Below are positions 54,629 through 62,573 of a DNA stretch of 64,000 nucleotides, piece after piece. A program made the position numbers and the translations under genes. Origin of the DNA: Candidatus Borrarchaeum weybense (GTDB lineage Archaea; Asgardarchaeota; Sifarchaeia; Borrarchaeales; Borrarchaeaceae); contig JAHQJS010000004.1 in NCBI GenBank assembly GCA_019057385.1, forward strand, positions 364,535 to 428,534, given 5' to 3'. Under the pieces are notes generated by a model. The model searched no databases. It had not been told where the DNA came from and saw nothing but the letters and a program-made list of their open reading frames with translations. Position 1 is the first letter of the stretch, and each line of letters opens with the position of its first letter.

Positions 54629-56934
54629 CAGAAACTGGACAATGGGCAAGTCAATTTCTATTAAAGACCAGCGATGCAAAGAAGATCCACAAATTTCTCC
54701 AGACACAGTATTTTTATTCAGAAGACGACGCTTGTAAAAAACTGGCGACTCTTATAAGTGAGAGTGTCCGTGAGAACGATAATTCGCGATATAGAGCGCA
54801 ACAATATGAGTTGTTCATATTATCTTTAGTAGAAGGGTTCGATATTGATGAGGCAGCGGAAAACGCTCGGATGCGACAAGGGGATGCCGAAGGGTGCAGA
54901 AGAACTGCCGCGTGGATTGCAGAGGCAGTTAATGCCTACGTTGGAAAGAACATTCCGAAGATCGCGGAAATGGCAGAAGGAATTAGTGAAGCGCTTACCG
55001 TAGATAAAAGAAGGGAAATAGGACCTGGGGTGCGAAGTTATGCAAAAGAGAAACCCTCGTCATATCCAGGTATTCAAAAAACAATTTGTTCTGTTATTAA
55101 TCAATTAGGAATTTGCACATATGATGCGATCCATAACATAATTACTGACAAATATGGTGAGTCAGTAGATCGAACGACAACAATTTGGAACATCCTTGAT
55201 TTAAGGGCGAAAGACGAAGTTATAACTTTATCAAGAGGCAAGGGAATAGGGCGTCCCGTAATCCATGTGTGTAAAAAGGGAATGAATGTACCTGAACATA
55301 TGCGCAAGACTTGCGGATCCTGTGTATTTTACATATCCTGTGACGATGATGAAAAAGAACGAGACAATCAAAGATTTATCTGTGAACTGCGAAGGGAATG
55401 CAACAAGCGCGTGGAAAAAAATATTGTAAGCACGTACGTTACGAGCAATATGGGTGCGTGTAAATATCATAATTCGTCTCAAGAGCGAAAAAGACGAAGT
55501 TTTCGTAAATTTGAGAGGACAGACACAGGCAAACCTATCTGCCAAATTTGTAAATCGGATGCCGTTAAGGAACCAACCGCTTATGATCACTACACCATAT
55601 GTTCCAATTGTAATTCACAGTATTACTACCTTTGCGACGGCAGGTTCAGTGTTCAGCCAGGTGTCAGAGATTTATTACAGCAAGCATTAGAAGAAATCTA
55701 TGGAAAGTCCGTTAAACCTGTTAAAAGGTGTGCAAAACTAGAGGGTTCTTTAGATCGGCAATACGTTGAATTAACCATTAAGAAAGGGGATGCAGCTCAT
55801 ATTGACCAAAATAAACTCATTTATATTCCAAAAGAGGAGAAGACACGTTCTTATTTGTTAGATGCCATTGAATGTGTTAGAGTGCTTGACGGTGCATATA
55901 TCACGCCTTATGTATATGAGAAACTCGATGACAGAATTTTATCTGGCAAGAATGTGAATAGACCGCCAAACGCTTCCTTTGAAGGGTATATAAACATACC
56001 TGACGTGCACAATCAACTGAAAGAACGTATACAAGAAATTCGAGAGCAAGAAGTTGGTTTGGCATTGGCGAGGATACTTATAATGGGTAAGAAAATGAAT
56101 AATGCAATTCTTACTCTGCAAGCTGGTGAGGAGGGATTACTGTGCCCAGTAGATGCCAGCAGGTTATTTTTCAAACAAATGAATGTTGTCGCCCATACTA
56201 TCATGTATTGGACGGGAAATAGAGAAAATCTGCTCAGTTTCGAGGCGGTTGGCGAACGATACGCATGGAAAGCAATTAAACGCGCCTTGAAGGATACATC
56301 TATGCGCTTTGAAAATCGTACACAGGAACGATATATCTTTTCGGTTCCCTATATCGGCAAAGTTAGGGCACGATCTCCCTTTAGTGCAGGACTTAATGCC
56401 ATTTATCGCCGTGTCCTCGAAATATGTAGAGAGGTGCTTTGCGAAAAAGGATTCTCTTGGTTTCCTGGCGAACTCGTACTCCATTATAGAAGAAGAAAAG
56501 ACCAACAAATCCCCATTGGAACAGCTCTTGATTTCCGAGAGTTGTTTTTGGCACTGTTCAGATTCACTTATATGAAAGCGTGCAAGAAGGATCAAATTAG
56601 GAATACAGATTTTGTACTGTCAAGTACATCTCGCGAGGAAAAAGTATATACCCTTACATACGAGGCAGAGGATAAAGTTAGAGACTTAATCGAAAGCGTC
56701 ATGAATAAAGAGGTATATTATCTTGGAAAACAGATGTCACTTTGGAAAGCAATGAAAGAATGCGCACGTTCACTTCGCAACTTTTTATTAGAGGGATCTA
56801 AATTTATTCCTTTTGTCTGCGCATTAAATGAGGAGCAATTTAAAAAGATTTTAAAGACTTTCCAAAATATAGAGAGGTTTTGTGGACCTTCAGGTAAAGG
56901 ACCTCCTGTTTCAATGTTTGATATCTTATCATAA
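54589..56934 (+). CDS. Zinc-finger protein with C-terminal Cas1-like integrase domain
   Basis: 781 aa from a GTG overlapping the helicase end. The start completes a winged helix (KYSVTETGQWAS). Cysteine groups follow (CGSCVFYISC; CQIC...CSNC). From about 400 the order matches Cas1: a beta-rich part, LALARILIMGKKMNNAIL, then E552 (EAVGERYAW), RSPFSAGLNAIYRRVL, GELVLH with H632, and TALDFRE with D648/E651. These are the Glu, His and Asp positions of the Cas1 integrase site. It would be a DNA integrase or nuclease. Confidence is by motif only. Confidence 0.65.
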   Translation: MQSKVIKNGKYSVTETGQWASQFLLKTSDAKKIHKFLQTQYFYSEDDACKKLATLISESVRENDNSRYRAQQYELFILSLVEGFDIDEAAENARMRQGDAEGCRRTAAWIAEAVNAYVGKNIPKIAEMAEGISEALTVDKRREIGPGVRSYAKEKPSSYPGIQKTICSVINQLGICTYDAIHNIITDKYGESVDRTTTIWNILDLRAKDEVITLSRGKGIGRPVIHVCKKGMNVPEHMRKTCGSCVFYISCDDDEKERDNQRFICELRRECNKRVEKNIVSTYVTSNMGACKYHNSSQERKRRSFRKFERTDTGKPICQICKSDAVKEPTAYDHYTICSNCNSQYYYLCDGRFSVQPGVRDLLQQALEEIYGKSVKPVKRCAKLEGSLDRQYVELTIKKGDAAHIDQNKLIYIPKEEKTRSYLLDAIECVRVLDGAYITPYVYEKLDDRILSGKNVNRPPNASFEGYINIPDVHNQLKERIQEIREQEVGLALARILIMGKKMNNAILTLQAGEEGLLCPVDASRLFFKQMNVVAHTIMYWTGNRENLLSFEAVGERYAWKAIKRALKDTSMRFENRTQERYIFSVPYIGKVRARSPFSAGLNAIYRRVLEICREVLCEKGFSWFPGELVLHYRRRKDQQIPIGTALDFRELFLALFRFTYMKACKKDQIRNTDFVLSSTSREEKVYTLTYEAEDKVRDLIESVMNKEVYYLGKQMSLWKAMKECARSLRNFLLEGSKFIPFVCALNEEQFKKILKTFQNIERFCGPSGKGPPVSMFDILS

Positions 56935-57248
56935 ATACAATTCACTTTTTGCTCTCTTTTTCGACTTGGATTAATTTAGACCATCAACCTCTTCCTTTTG
57001 GTTCTCTAAGAAATGCTTCTTCTTGGTGAAAAACCTAACTAAGAATAAATTTGATTCAATGTTTATTTAAATGAAAAGAAGAACAAGAAAGGTTTTTTCC
57101 TCCATCTCCAAAGACATAGATAAAAACGTTACTAGATCGCTTATTTTTACAAAAGGAGTTCATAAAATAATCCGTTATACAAAAAGCGTTATTTAAAAAC
57201 CGCAATGCTTATATACTCGGTTGCAAAGGTATATTTGAGGTTTTCAAA
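56935..57248 (+). promoter_or_regulatory. Leader of the Cas7-like gene with repeated promoter (copy 1)
   Basis: A 32-base block at 57179-57210 is repeated exactly at 58246-58277. It contains GTTATTTAAAAACCG, a good TATA-type core, and ends about 38 bases before the ATG at 57249. Together the copies give the two RAMP-like genes the same promoter. The remaining 240 bases show no repeat array. Confidence 0.6.
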
Positions 57249-58064
57249 ATGAAAAAAACTAAGAAACAGATCAATGTTCATGCCTTCACTCCTATTGCGA
57301 AACCGATCAATACCTCCATACAGAAAAATTCCACTATGCTTCTTTTGGGAGAAATTCCGTATGTCAATGGATCGAAAACATTTACTACCAAGCTGTATTA
57401 TCTCAAAGGTTTGCGAGGAATGCTGAGGCATGCCTGCATGGACTTAGCACGTGCTTACGATATCGAGGTCTGTCACAGTTCTGAAAAGACTGAACTCAGG
57501 GATGGGACAAAACTCGTCTCGCAAGGGTTTCATCCGCTGGGTGCCTGTGATCCTCCCTGCATTCTGAGGCGTATCTTCGGTACGTTCAGAGAAGACTCCC
57601 GCATTAGTGTTTCCGCCGATCCCATCACTTCTATCAGCCATAAGGAATACATTACCGAAGTTCCCGTCCAAAAAGTTCATATCGCCAGTGAAAATAGGAT
57701 TGCTCTTTCCTATGACAGGATCCCCATACAAGACTTTAGACAATCCTATTTTTCAGGTTACTTTACCTTTTCCATTGATGCCACCCAATTGACCGATGAT
57801 GAGATTAAATTTCTCTTGGAATCGCTGTTGCATATAGAGTACTATGGTGGTGGCAGAAGTGCGGGCTATGGTCATGTCAAAATTCTAAATGTTGAATTGC
57901 TGCACATAACAATCGAAAGAAAATTTGAATCTGAGAACGGAACTCTGAAAGTCGTTGAAGAGGAAAAAGTAACTCCGCTAGAACTTGATACTCTCGATGA
58001 CTGGACGGAAAGTATATCCCTATCTGCACTGACACAAGAACTAGAATTGATGGATGGGGAGTGA
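57249..58064 (+). CDS. RAMP protein, Cas7-like (Csf2/Csm3-related)
   Basis: 271 aa. Cas7-type features in order: YYLKGLRGMLRHA at residues 50-62, a pair C100/C104 followed by RRIFG at 107-111 (in type III and IV Cas7 proteins a C..C-x-FG block), an ISVSADPI strand, and a glycine loop YYGGGRSAGYGHVKI near 200-214. Such proteins bind guide RNA as the backbone of CRISPR effector complexes. The acidic C-terminal 50 residues are extra. No Cas8/Cas10 large subunit is present. Confidence 0.65.
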   Translation: MKKTKKQINVHAFTPIAKPINTSIQKNSTMLLLGEIPYVNGSKTFTTKLYYLKGLRGMLRHACMDLARAYDIEVCHSSEKTELRDGTKLVSQGFHPLGACDPPCILRRIFGTFREDSRISVSADPITSISHKEYITEVPVQKVHIASENRIALSYDRIPIQDFRQSYFSGYFTFSIDATQLTDDEIKFLLESLLHIEYYGGGRSAGYGHVKILNVELLHITIERKFESENGTLKVVEEEKVTPLELDTLDDWTESISLSALTQELELMDGE

Positions 58065-58118
58065 AAAAGATGTTGAATAACCTGCAATACTCGTTATTTC
58101 CTTTTTTCTCATCTAAGA

Positions 58119-58234
58119 CGGAATGCTTCCCTTGTAGCGAGGGGAGCACGTTCTTGTGCATGAGACTGAACCATCTTGGAGGTCTGACGCCTCGTCTCAT
58201 GGGGATGGATGACAGGCAGGGGACGAGAAAAGTC
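58119..58234. ncRNA. Structured repeat element, copy A
   Basis: Shares about 80-85 percent of bases with 59228-59341. Predicted stems: GCTTCCC/GGGGAGC, CAC/GTG around TTCTT, and GAGG/CCTC with loop TCTGACG. Differences between copies keep the pairs. It lies just after the Cas7-like gene and ahead of the second promoter copy. It may be a non-coding RNA of the module, or the end of a transposon read from the other strand. Confidence 0.45.
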
Positions 58235-58245
58235 ACATCCGATTT

Positions 58246-58277
58246 ACAAAAAGCGTTATTTAAAAACCGCAATGCTT
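58246..58277 (+). promoter_or_regulatory. Repeated promoter block, copy 2
   Basis: Exact 32-base copy of 57179-57210, including the TTTAAAAA core. It drives the RAMP/HD gene at 58342 after a short leader. Confidence 0.6.
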
Positions 58278-58292
58278 CTATACAATTAATAT

Positions 58293-58317
58293 GCCCGTTA
58301 TAACATTGATAACGGGC
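58293..58317 (+). promoter_or_regulatory. Perfect 9-bp hairpin in the leader of the RAMP/HD gene
   Basis: GCCCGTTAT, a 7-base loop, then ATAACGGGC. With the promoter copy at 58246 it lies in the 5' untranslated RNA, 25 bases before the ATG. A stem of this type could be a binding or cleavage site for the RNA-binding proteins encoded here (autoregulation), as Cas6-type proteins bind repeat hairpins. Confidence 0.5.
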
Positions 58318-58341
58318 TAAAATCTATAAATAGGGATAAAG

Positions 58342-59157
58342 ATGACACAAAATTGGTTTAAATTGATAGGAATCACCAAAACGCCTGTGATCACAAGAAG
58401 AAGGCGGTTTTTCTATAAATTAGGAGTAATCTCCATTCATGGTCGCCCCAGAGTCTTCGGTAAACTCACAAAAGGGGAAAGACGCCCACCTAAGACGTAT
58501 AGGGCGTGGTATGGTGACGTCGAGTTTATCGTGCCAGAAGACAGACTTGACGACGCGCTCGCCATTGATTGTTTCGGGAGTTTCACTAATGAAGGCATGG
58601 GACAAATGCAATGGAAAGAAGCGAAAAAACTCTACAAAAAACCCCTCTATACTCCGAGAAAAGCCAAGATCAGAAAAATGCTTCCGAAACTTTCAGAGAC
58701 GCAAGAAAAACTATTAATAGGTTTTTTACTTCATGATTTTGTCCATACCGAAAAACACAACAGCAAAATCTATACCGAGGTTAATATATATGATGGATTT
58801 GTCTATGAATTGGCTAAAAATCATCATAATTACACGATAGACGATAGAGAAATCCCTTTGCTCTGTACTCTTCAATATTACGATAGGCTTTCTTCAAGAA
58901 TCTCAAGAAAATTCCGCTTTTCTGCGTCCTCACGCTATCGCGTCACTGAAATAGAAAAAATAGATTTCGACGAACTTAAACAGGAGATCGAAACGCGCCA
59001 ATATTCCCTATACGCGCTTTATAGTTATGTCTATAAGTCTCAGACACTCAATAAAATCAACGAAGCACTCAAATTCGGTTTTTCATCGCTAAAAAATCAT
59101 CTCTTATTAATGGTTAACCTGTATATTGATGACTCACAAGAGGCTATATACTTATGA
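58342..59157 (+). CDS. RAMP-loop protein with HD-like nuclease domain
   Basis: 271 aa. Residues 1-95 look like a small RAMP domain ending in the glycine loop CFGSFTNEGMGQMQW (Gly-x5-Gly-h-Gly), as in Cas5/Cas6 proteins. Residues about 120-195 carry LLHDFVHTEKH (H131, D132), KNHHN (H161, H162) and LQYYDRLSSRISRK (D181), the residue order of HD domains of Cas10/Cas3, where ADRLSS is typical. The likely roles are guide RNA binding and metal-dependent nucleic acid cleavage. I know no family with exactly this layout. Confidence 0.55.
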   Translation: MTQNWFKLIGITKTPVITRRRRFFYKLGVISIHGRPRVFGKLTKGERRPPKTYRAWYGDVEFIVPEDRLDDALAIDCFGSFTNEGMGQMQWKEAKKLYKKPLYTPRKAKIRKMLPKLSETQEKLLIGFLLHDFVHTEKHNSKIYTEVNIYDGFVYELAKNHHNYTIDDREIPLLCTLQYYDRLSSRISRKFRFSASSRYRVTEIEKIDFDELKQEIETRQYSLYALYSYVYKSQTLNKINEALKFGFSSLKNHLLLMVNLYIDDSQEAIYL

Positions 59158-59227
59158 CACGAGAAACTCTCGTTTTGAATAGTGGCGTTTATATAGGTCT
59201 TTGCAAGCGAATATACAAGTTACAAGG

Positions 59228-59341
59228 CGGAATGTTCCTCGCATCACGCGGAGAACACGTTCTTGTGCATGAGACTGAACCTGAGAGGTCTGACGCCTCG
59301 TAGAAGGGAATGAATGACAGGTAGGGGACGAGAAAGGTCAA
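59228..59341. ncRNA. Structured repeat element, copy B
   Basis: Second copy of the element at 58119-58234. Stems: GTTC..CGC/GCG..GAAC, CAC/GTG around TTCTT, GAGG/CCTC with the same TCTGACG loop. It follows the RAMP/HD gene as copy A follows the Cas7-like gene, so each effector gene is followed by one copy. Seventy bases on, a terminator hairpin occurs. Confidence 0.45.
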
Positions 59342-59359
59342 AAAACAAGTGGTGTATGC

Positions 59360-59500
59360 GATAAAGTGGACGTGTACCAAAAAGTAATATATAAACGATG
59401 GAGGGCTCATTTGAGCCCTTTTTATCTATTTAAAAACTGAGTTTTCCCGCCGATTTGGTCAAAAATATAAAACTGATATTTATGATAAAGTGGATGTGTA
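59360..59500 (+). repeat. 17-base direct repeat from the DUF362 gene
   Basis: GATAAAGTGGACGTGTA at 59360-59376 and GATAAAGTGGATGTGTA at 59484-59500, 124 bases apart. The second is inside the DUF362 3' fragment (DKVDVY). The first is a detached copy followed by unrelated sequence, a trace of an insertion or recombination event at the island edge. Confidence 0.5.
59401..59424 (+). terminator. Hairpin and T-run terminator
   Basis: GGGCTCATTTGAGCCC at 59403-59418 is a 6-bp stem with a 4-base loop followed by TTTTT. It looks like an intrinsic terminator at the end of the Cas-like module. Confidence 0.6.
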
Positions 59501-59777
59501 TGAAGGTGGAACTTGTCAATATTGCAAGGCAATCGTCAAAACCGCGCTACAATCTCTACACAAGAAAGGAGACATTTCGCTAGTCAAAGATATGCAAGTT
59601 ATTGTTGGTAAAAACCCTTCCGAGCCATATTCGAAATCAAGTTTAGATTTTATTGTAGGCGATTGCGCATGTGAATCGACAGATTACGAGGGTATTGAAA
59701 TTCCTGGTTGTCCACCCTTTGACGCTTTCGTAAAAATCAGAAAAGCAGTGCACAACAATGTTTCTGAGAAAACATAA
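59430..59777 (+). pseudogene. Orphan 3' end of a DUF362 gene
   Basis: Codes for the extra C-terminal cysteine domain only (GGTCQYCKA, GDCACES, GCPPFDAF), about 75-80 percent identical in bases to 30777-31062 of the intact gene. The frame runs back to the terminator but has no family residues there. It marks the right edge of the accessory island. Confidence 0.75.
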
Positions 59778-59894
59778 TTTTCTTAAGTATAGTTCTAAAT
59801 TGTCACTCGATTCATAAGTCAAATTTTCAAATATTCATCCATCAATTACACAATCGATCTAGTAAAGTTCGATTAAAAGGAAAAGGGGAGTTAA

Positions 59895-60638
59895 GTGCCT
59901 ATATTATGGATTATATTGTTCAGTCTTTTAGGTAGTATAGGCGCTATTATTACAGCAGCGAGCTTTCTTTTATTACAGAAAAAAATACACAAAGACTTTC
60001 TCTCTTCATTAATCTCTTATGCAACTGGAACTTTGCTTGCTGCCGCATTATTAGGATTGATTCCACATGCACTAACGTACATAAGTCCCCTTCCAGTCTT
60101 ATTCGCAGTCTTAGTAGGGATAATTCTTTTTTTCTCTCTTGAGAAATTGGTTATTTGGCGTCACTGTCATGACATAGAATGTGAAGTGCACGGTGCTGCA
60201 GGACCTATGATCCTCATGGGGGACGCATTTCATAATCTTATAGACGGGACTATAATTGCAGCTGGATTCTTGGTATCTATACCACTTGGTATTATTGTGG
60301 GGCTCTCAGTTATTGCGCATGAAATTCCCCAAGAAGTAGGCGATTTTGGAATACTTCTTCATGGCGGTTATTCAGAAAGAAAAGCGCTATTCTTAAACCT
60401 TCTCTCTAGTTTAAGTACCGTACCCGGAGCAATTATCGCTTATTTCGCTTTAGATATCATCCAAACCGCTATTCCTTACGTTATGGCTATTTCGGCAGCA
60501 AGTTTTCTGTATATTGCCTTATCTGATTTAACACCTGAACTACATCGCAAAGTTGGTGTCGGATATGCTCTACGACAATTTCTTTTAATGATTGCTGGAG
60601 TTGGAACAATTCTTCTGATCCTTCAACTTCATCCCTAG
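59895..60638 (+). CDS. ZIP-family metal transporter
   Basis: 247 aa, GTG start with a GGGGAG site. About eight membrane helices; helix 4 has GDAFHNLIDGT and helix 5 HEIPQEVGDF, the two metal-site motifs of ZIP proteins. The His-rich loop between helices 3 and 4 is short (WRHCHDIECEVHG). Should import zinc, iron or manganese. Confidence 0.85.
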   Translation: MPILWIILFSLLGSIGAIITAASFLLLQKKIHKDFLSSLISYATGTLLAAALLGLIPHALTYISPLPVLFAVLVGIILFFSLEKLVIWRHCHDIECEVHGAAGPMILMGDAFHNLIDGTIIAAGFLVSIPLGIIVGLSVIAHEIPQEVGDFGILLHGGYSERKALFLNLLSSLSTVPGAIIAYFALDIIQTAIPYVMAISAASFLYIALSDLTPELHRKVGVGYALRQFLLMIAGVGTILLILQLHP

Positions 60639-60663
60639 AATGATTATGTTCTTCAATATCACG

Positions 60664-60785
60664 ACAGAAGTTCCTCAAGTATTTCAGGAAAATTCAGATT
60701 TTCTGCGCCATTATTCAGAGAACACTTTCTTGTGAATTAAACTGAACTTAAAAGGTCTAACGCCTTATAGAGGTTCATAATAAAA
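60664..60785 (+). pseudogene. Fragment of the RAMP/HD gene plus degraded element copy C
   Basis: Bases near 60672-60710 match the part of the RAMP/HD gene that codes for SSRISRKFRFSA (here SSSISGKFRFSA). They run straight into a third, decayed copy of the structured element, in which CAC/GTG is kept and the GAGG/CCTC stem has become AAGG/CCTT with loop TCTAACG. It shows a second Cas-like module, or a duplication, once lay here. Confidence 0.5.
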
Positions 60786-60851
60786 CGAAAAGTTAAATTC
60801 TATACCTTTAAAATAGCTTGTATACAAATAATGAAAAAAGAAGGAAGATGG

Positions 60852-60956
60852 TTATTTAATTTCGACTTTCTTCGCTGGTTCTGGTTCCTTCTTTGGAAGG
60901 ATCAGAGTCAGAATTCCTTTATCTAGCGAAGCCTCAATCTGGTACGATATAACCAT
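60852..60956 (-). pseudogene. C-terminal remnant of an Hsp20-type small heat-shock protein
   Basis: 34 codons on the minus strand: IEASLDKGILTLILPKKE followed by a KKVEIK tail, the end of the alpha-crystallin domain and C-terminal tail. The rest of the domain is missing upstream. On the plus strand at about 60976-61130 an unrelated short frame (ELPEKFPDFIFLAVHDGKIID) looks like another gene fragment. Confidence 0.55.
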
Positions 60957-61205
60957 GGTTTAGATTACTTCTCGTTGAAATCGCCGAATTACCTGAAAAA
61001 TTTCCTGATTTCATTTTCTTGGCTGTCCACGATGGCAAAATAATTGATTTTCTTCTAAGTGCAAGATCAAGCGAAAAACAAATTTTGATATTCTTTTGCC
61101 TTCATTTGTCAAAACCAAAACTGTGAAATAAAGAATCTGCCCATAAAGCACCTCATTCATATAAGACTTACATTAGTGATTACTAAGAATAAGGAGGAAA
61201 ACTAA

Positions 61206-61364
61206 TTGGCAGAAAAGTGGCAGTGTTCAGTATGTGGCTATATTTATGACCCAGAAGTAGGTGATGAGCCATTTGTGGCACCTGGAACTCCATTTGAGGA
61301 AATCCCAGATGATTGGGTATGTCCAGTCTGTGGTGCGGACAAGGACATGTTCAAAAAAATGTAA
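61206..61364 (+). CDS. Rubredoxin
   Basis: 52 aa from a TTG with an AAGGAGG site. [14 protein letters not shown] and [15 protein letters not shown] give the four Cys of the single-iron site; length is normal. A soluble electron carrier of anaerobes, often used to detoxify oxygen and superoxide or to serve flavoproteins. Confidence 0.93.
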   Translation: MAEKWQCSVCGYIYDPEVGDEPFVAPGTPFEEIPDDWVCPVCGADKDMFKKM

Positions 61365-61475
61365 ATGGGACTTTATCTAACTACAAAAATCAAAGCCTGA
61401 CACGGTAAAGTTCCAATCTATTTTTTAAAGTTTACATCCCATAGATTTGTCAAACTACAAAGCGGATGACAAGAC

Positions 61476-62573
61476 TTGAAAATACGAATAGATATTAGAT
61501 TGCCACTATCATTGTTTAGAAAAGTCCCGTTTCTCTTTACTGCTTCCAATTACAAATCATTTTCAATGGGCACTCCCTTTGATTTTCTTTCCTACCACGG
61601 GTCTAAGATTCCTGCCCTCTTACCCTGTACCCTATTTATCAAAGAAGAAAATACTCTAAACGATTTATTATTCTCATTCGCATTCCCTTTTATCAACAAT
61701 GACGAATGCTTAGTTATATATTTCAATCATCCAGTTTGGCTTGGAAATAATAGAGACCCCTCACTTATTCATAATTTGTTTGATGAGATCACCAACTATT
61801 TTCAAGAGTTGGGTAAAGTAATACTGGTAATGGAAAGTCAGATTGAGCATATGACAACCACGTATGCAGTGGAAACAGATTCACCTCATAGTGCTTACCC
61901 AACTTCGCTCACACACTTTTCTTATGATGTCAGCAAATTATCCAACTTTACCCCTCCCTTGAAAGAATCTCTTGATCAACTACAAGAAGCAGGGTTCAAG
62001 GAATACAGCAGATTGCTATGTTACGAATGTGAAATCGAAACGTTGTTAAGTAATTTACATATCTCGGATCAAAAACTGCCGTATGAAATACTAAAGGACC
62101 TAAAAGACAAAAATATAACCATATCACTAGAAGACATCACCCCTTCTGATATGGTTGTAAAAAATTATTCATTTGCAAATCAATTCACCTTTATTTCTTC
62201 GCAATACACGTTTGAGCTTGGAGATCATGGTGTTATTGGTTTCCATAATAAACAATTTGTAGGGTTCTTTCAATGGACGCCAAATCTTTTTGAATTACCA
62301 AAAAATACGTTACCAATACCTTTCCTTTATCCAGATTTGATAAGGACACACCAGTTCACAACAGGTAAAATCTTTAGGTTTGGCATGAAGATCAAAGATA
62401 GTGATCTCTTTAAGGGCCTGTTTCATAAGACAGCACTTACAATGAGGGAAAAAGGTGTAAATACCTGCCAGATTGGATATATTGACGAACAAAATGAATT
62501 TCTCACCTCTCTTCTTGATCAAATTGGCTTTAGAGTAATCCATTCCCTACAAATTTTGAAGAAGGAAGTATAG
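61476..62573 (+). CDS. GNAT-like protein of unknown substrate
   Basis: 365 aa. The C-terminal 90 residues resemble the end of GNAT acetyltransferases (CQIGYIDEQNEFLTSLLDQIGFRVI). The N-terminal part has no clear match. The stop overlaps the GTG start of the radical SAM gene by one base, so the two proteins are co-translated and probably act in one modification or biosynthetic step. Confidence 0.5.
   Translation: MKIRIDIRLPLSLFRKVPFLFTASNYKSFSMGTPFDFLSYHGSKIPALLPCTLFIKEENTLNDLLFSFAFPFINNDECLVIYFNHPVWLGNNRDPSLIHNLFDEITNYFQELGKVILVMESQIEHMTTTYAVETDSPHSAYPTSLTHFSYDVSKLSNFTPPLKESLDQLQEAGFKEYSRLLCYECEIETLLSNLHISDQKLPYEILKDLKDKNITISLEDITPSDMVVKNYSFANQFTFISSQYTFELGDHGVIGFHNKQFVGFFQWTPNLFELPKNTLPIPFLYPDLIRTHQFTTGKIFRFGMKIKDSDLFKGLFHKTALTMREKGVNTCQIGYIDEQNEFLTSLLDQIGFRVIHSLQILKKEV

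Noticed and set aside
56935..59430. CRISPR array near the Cas-like genes
   Set aside because: The repeats found are two or three long elements or promoter copies about 1 kb apart, not regularly spaced 25-37-base units with unique spacers.
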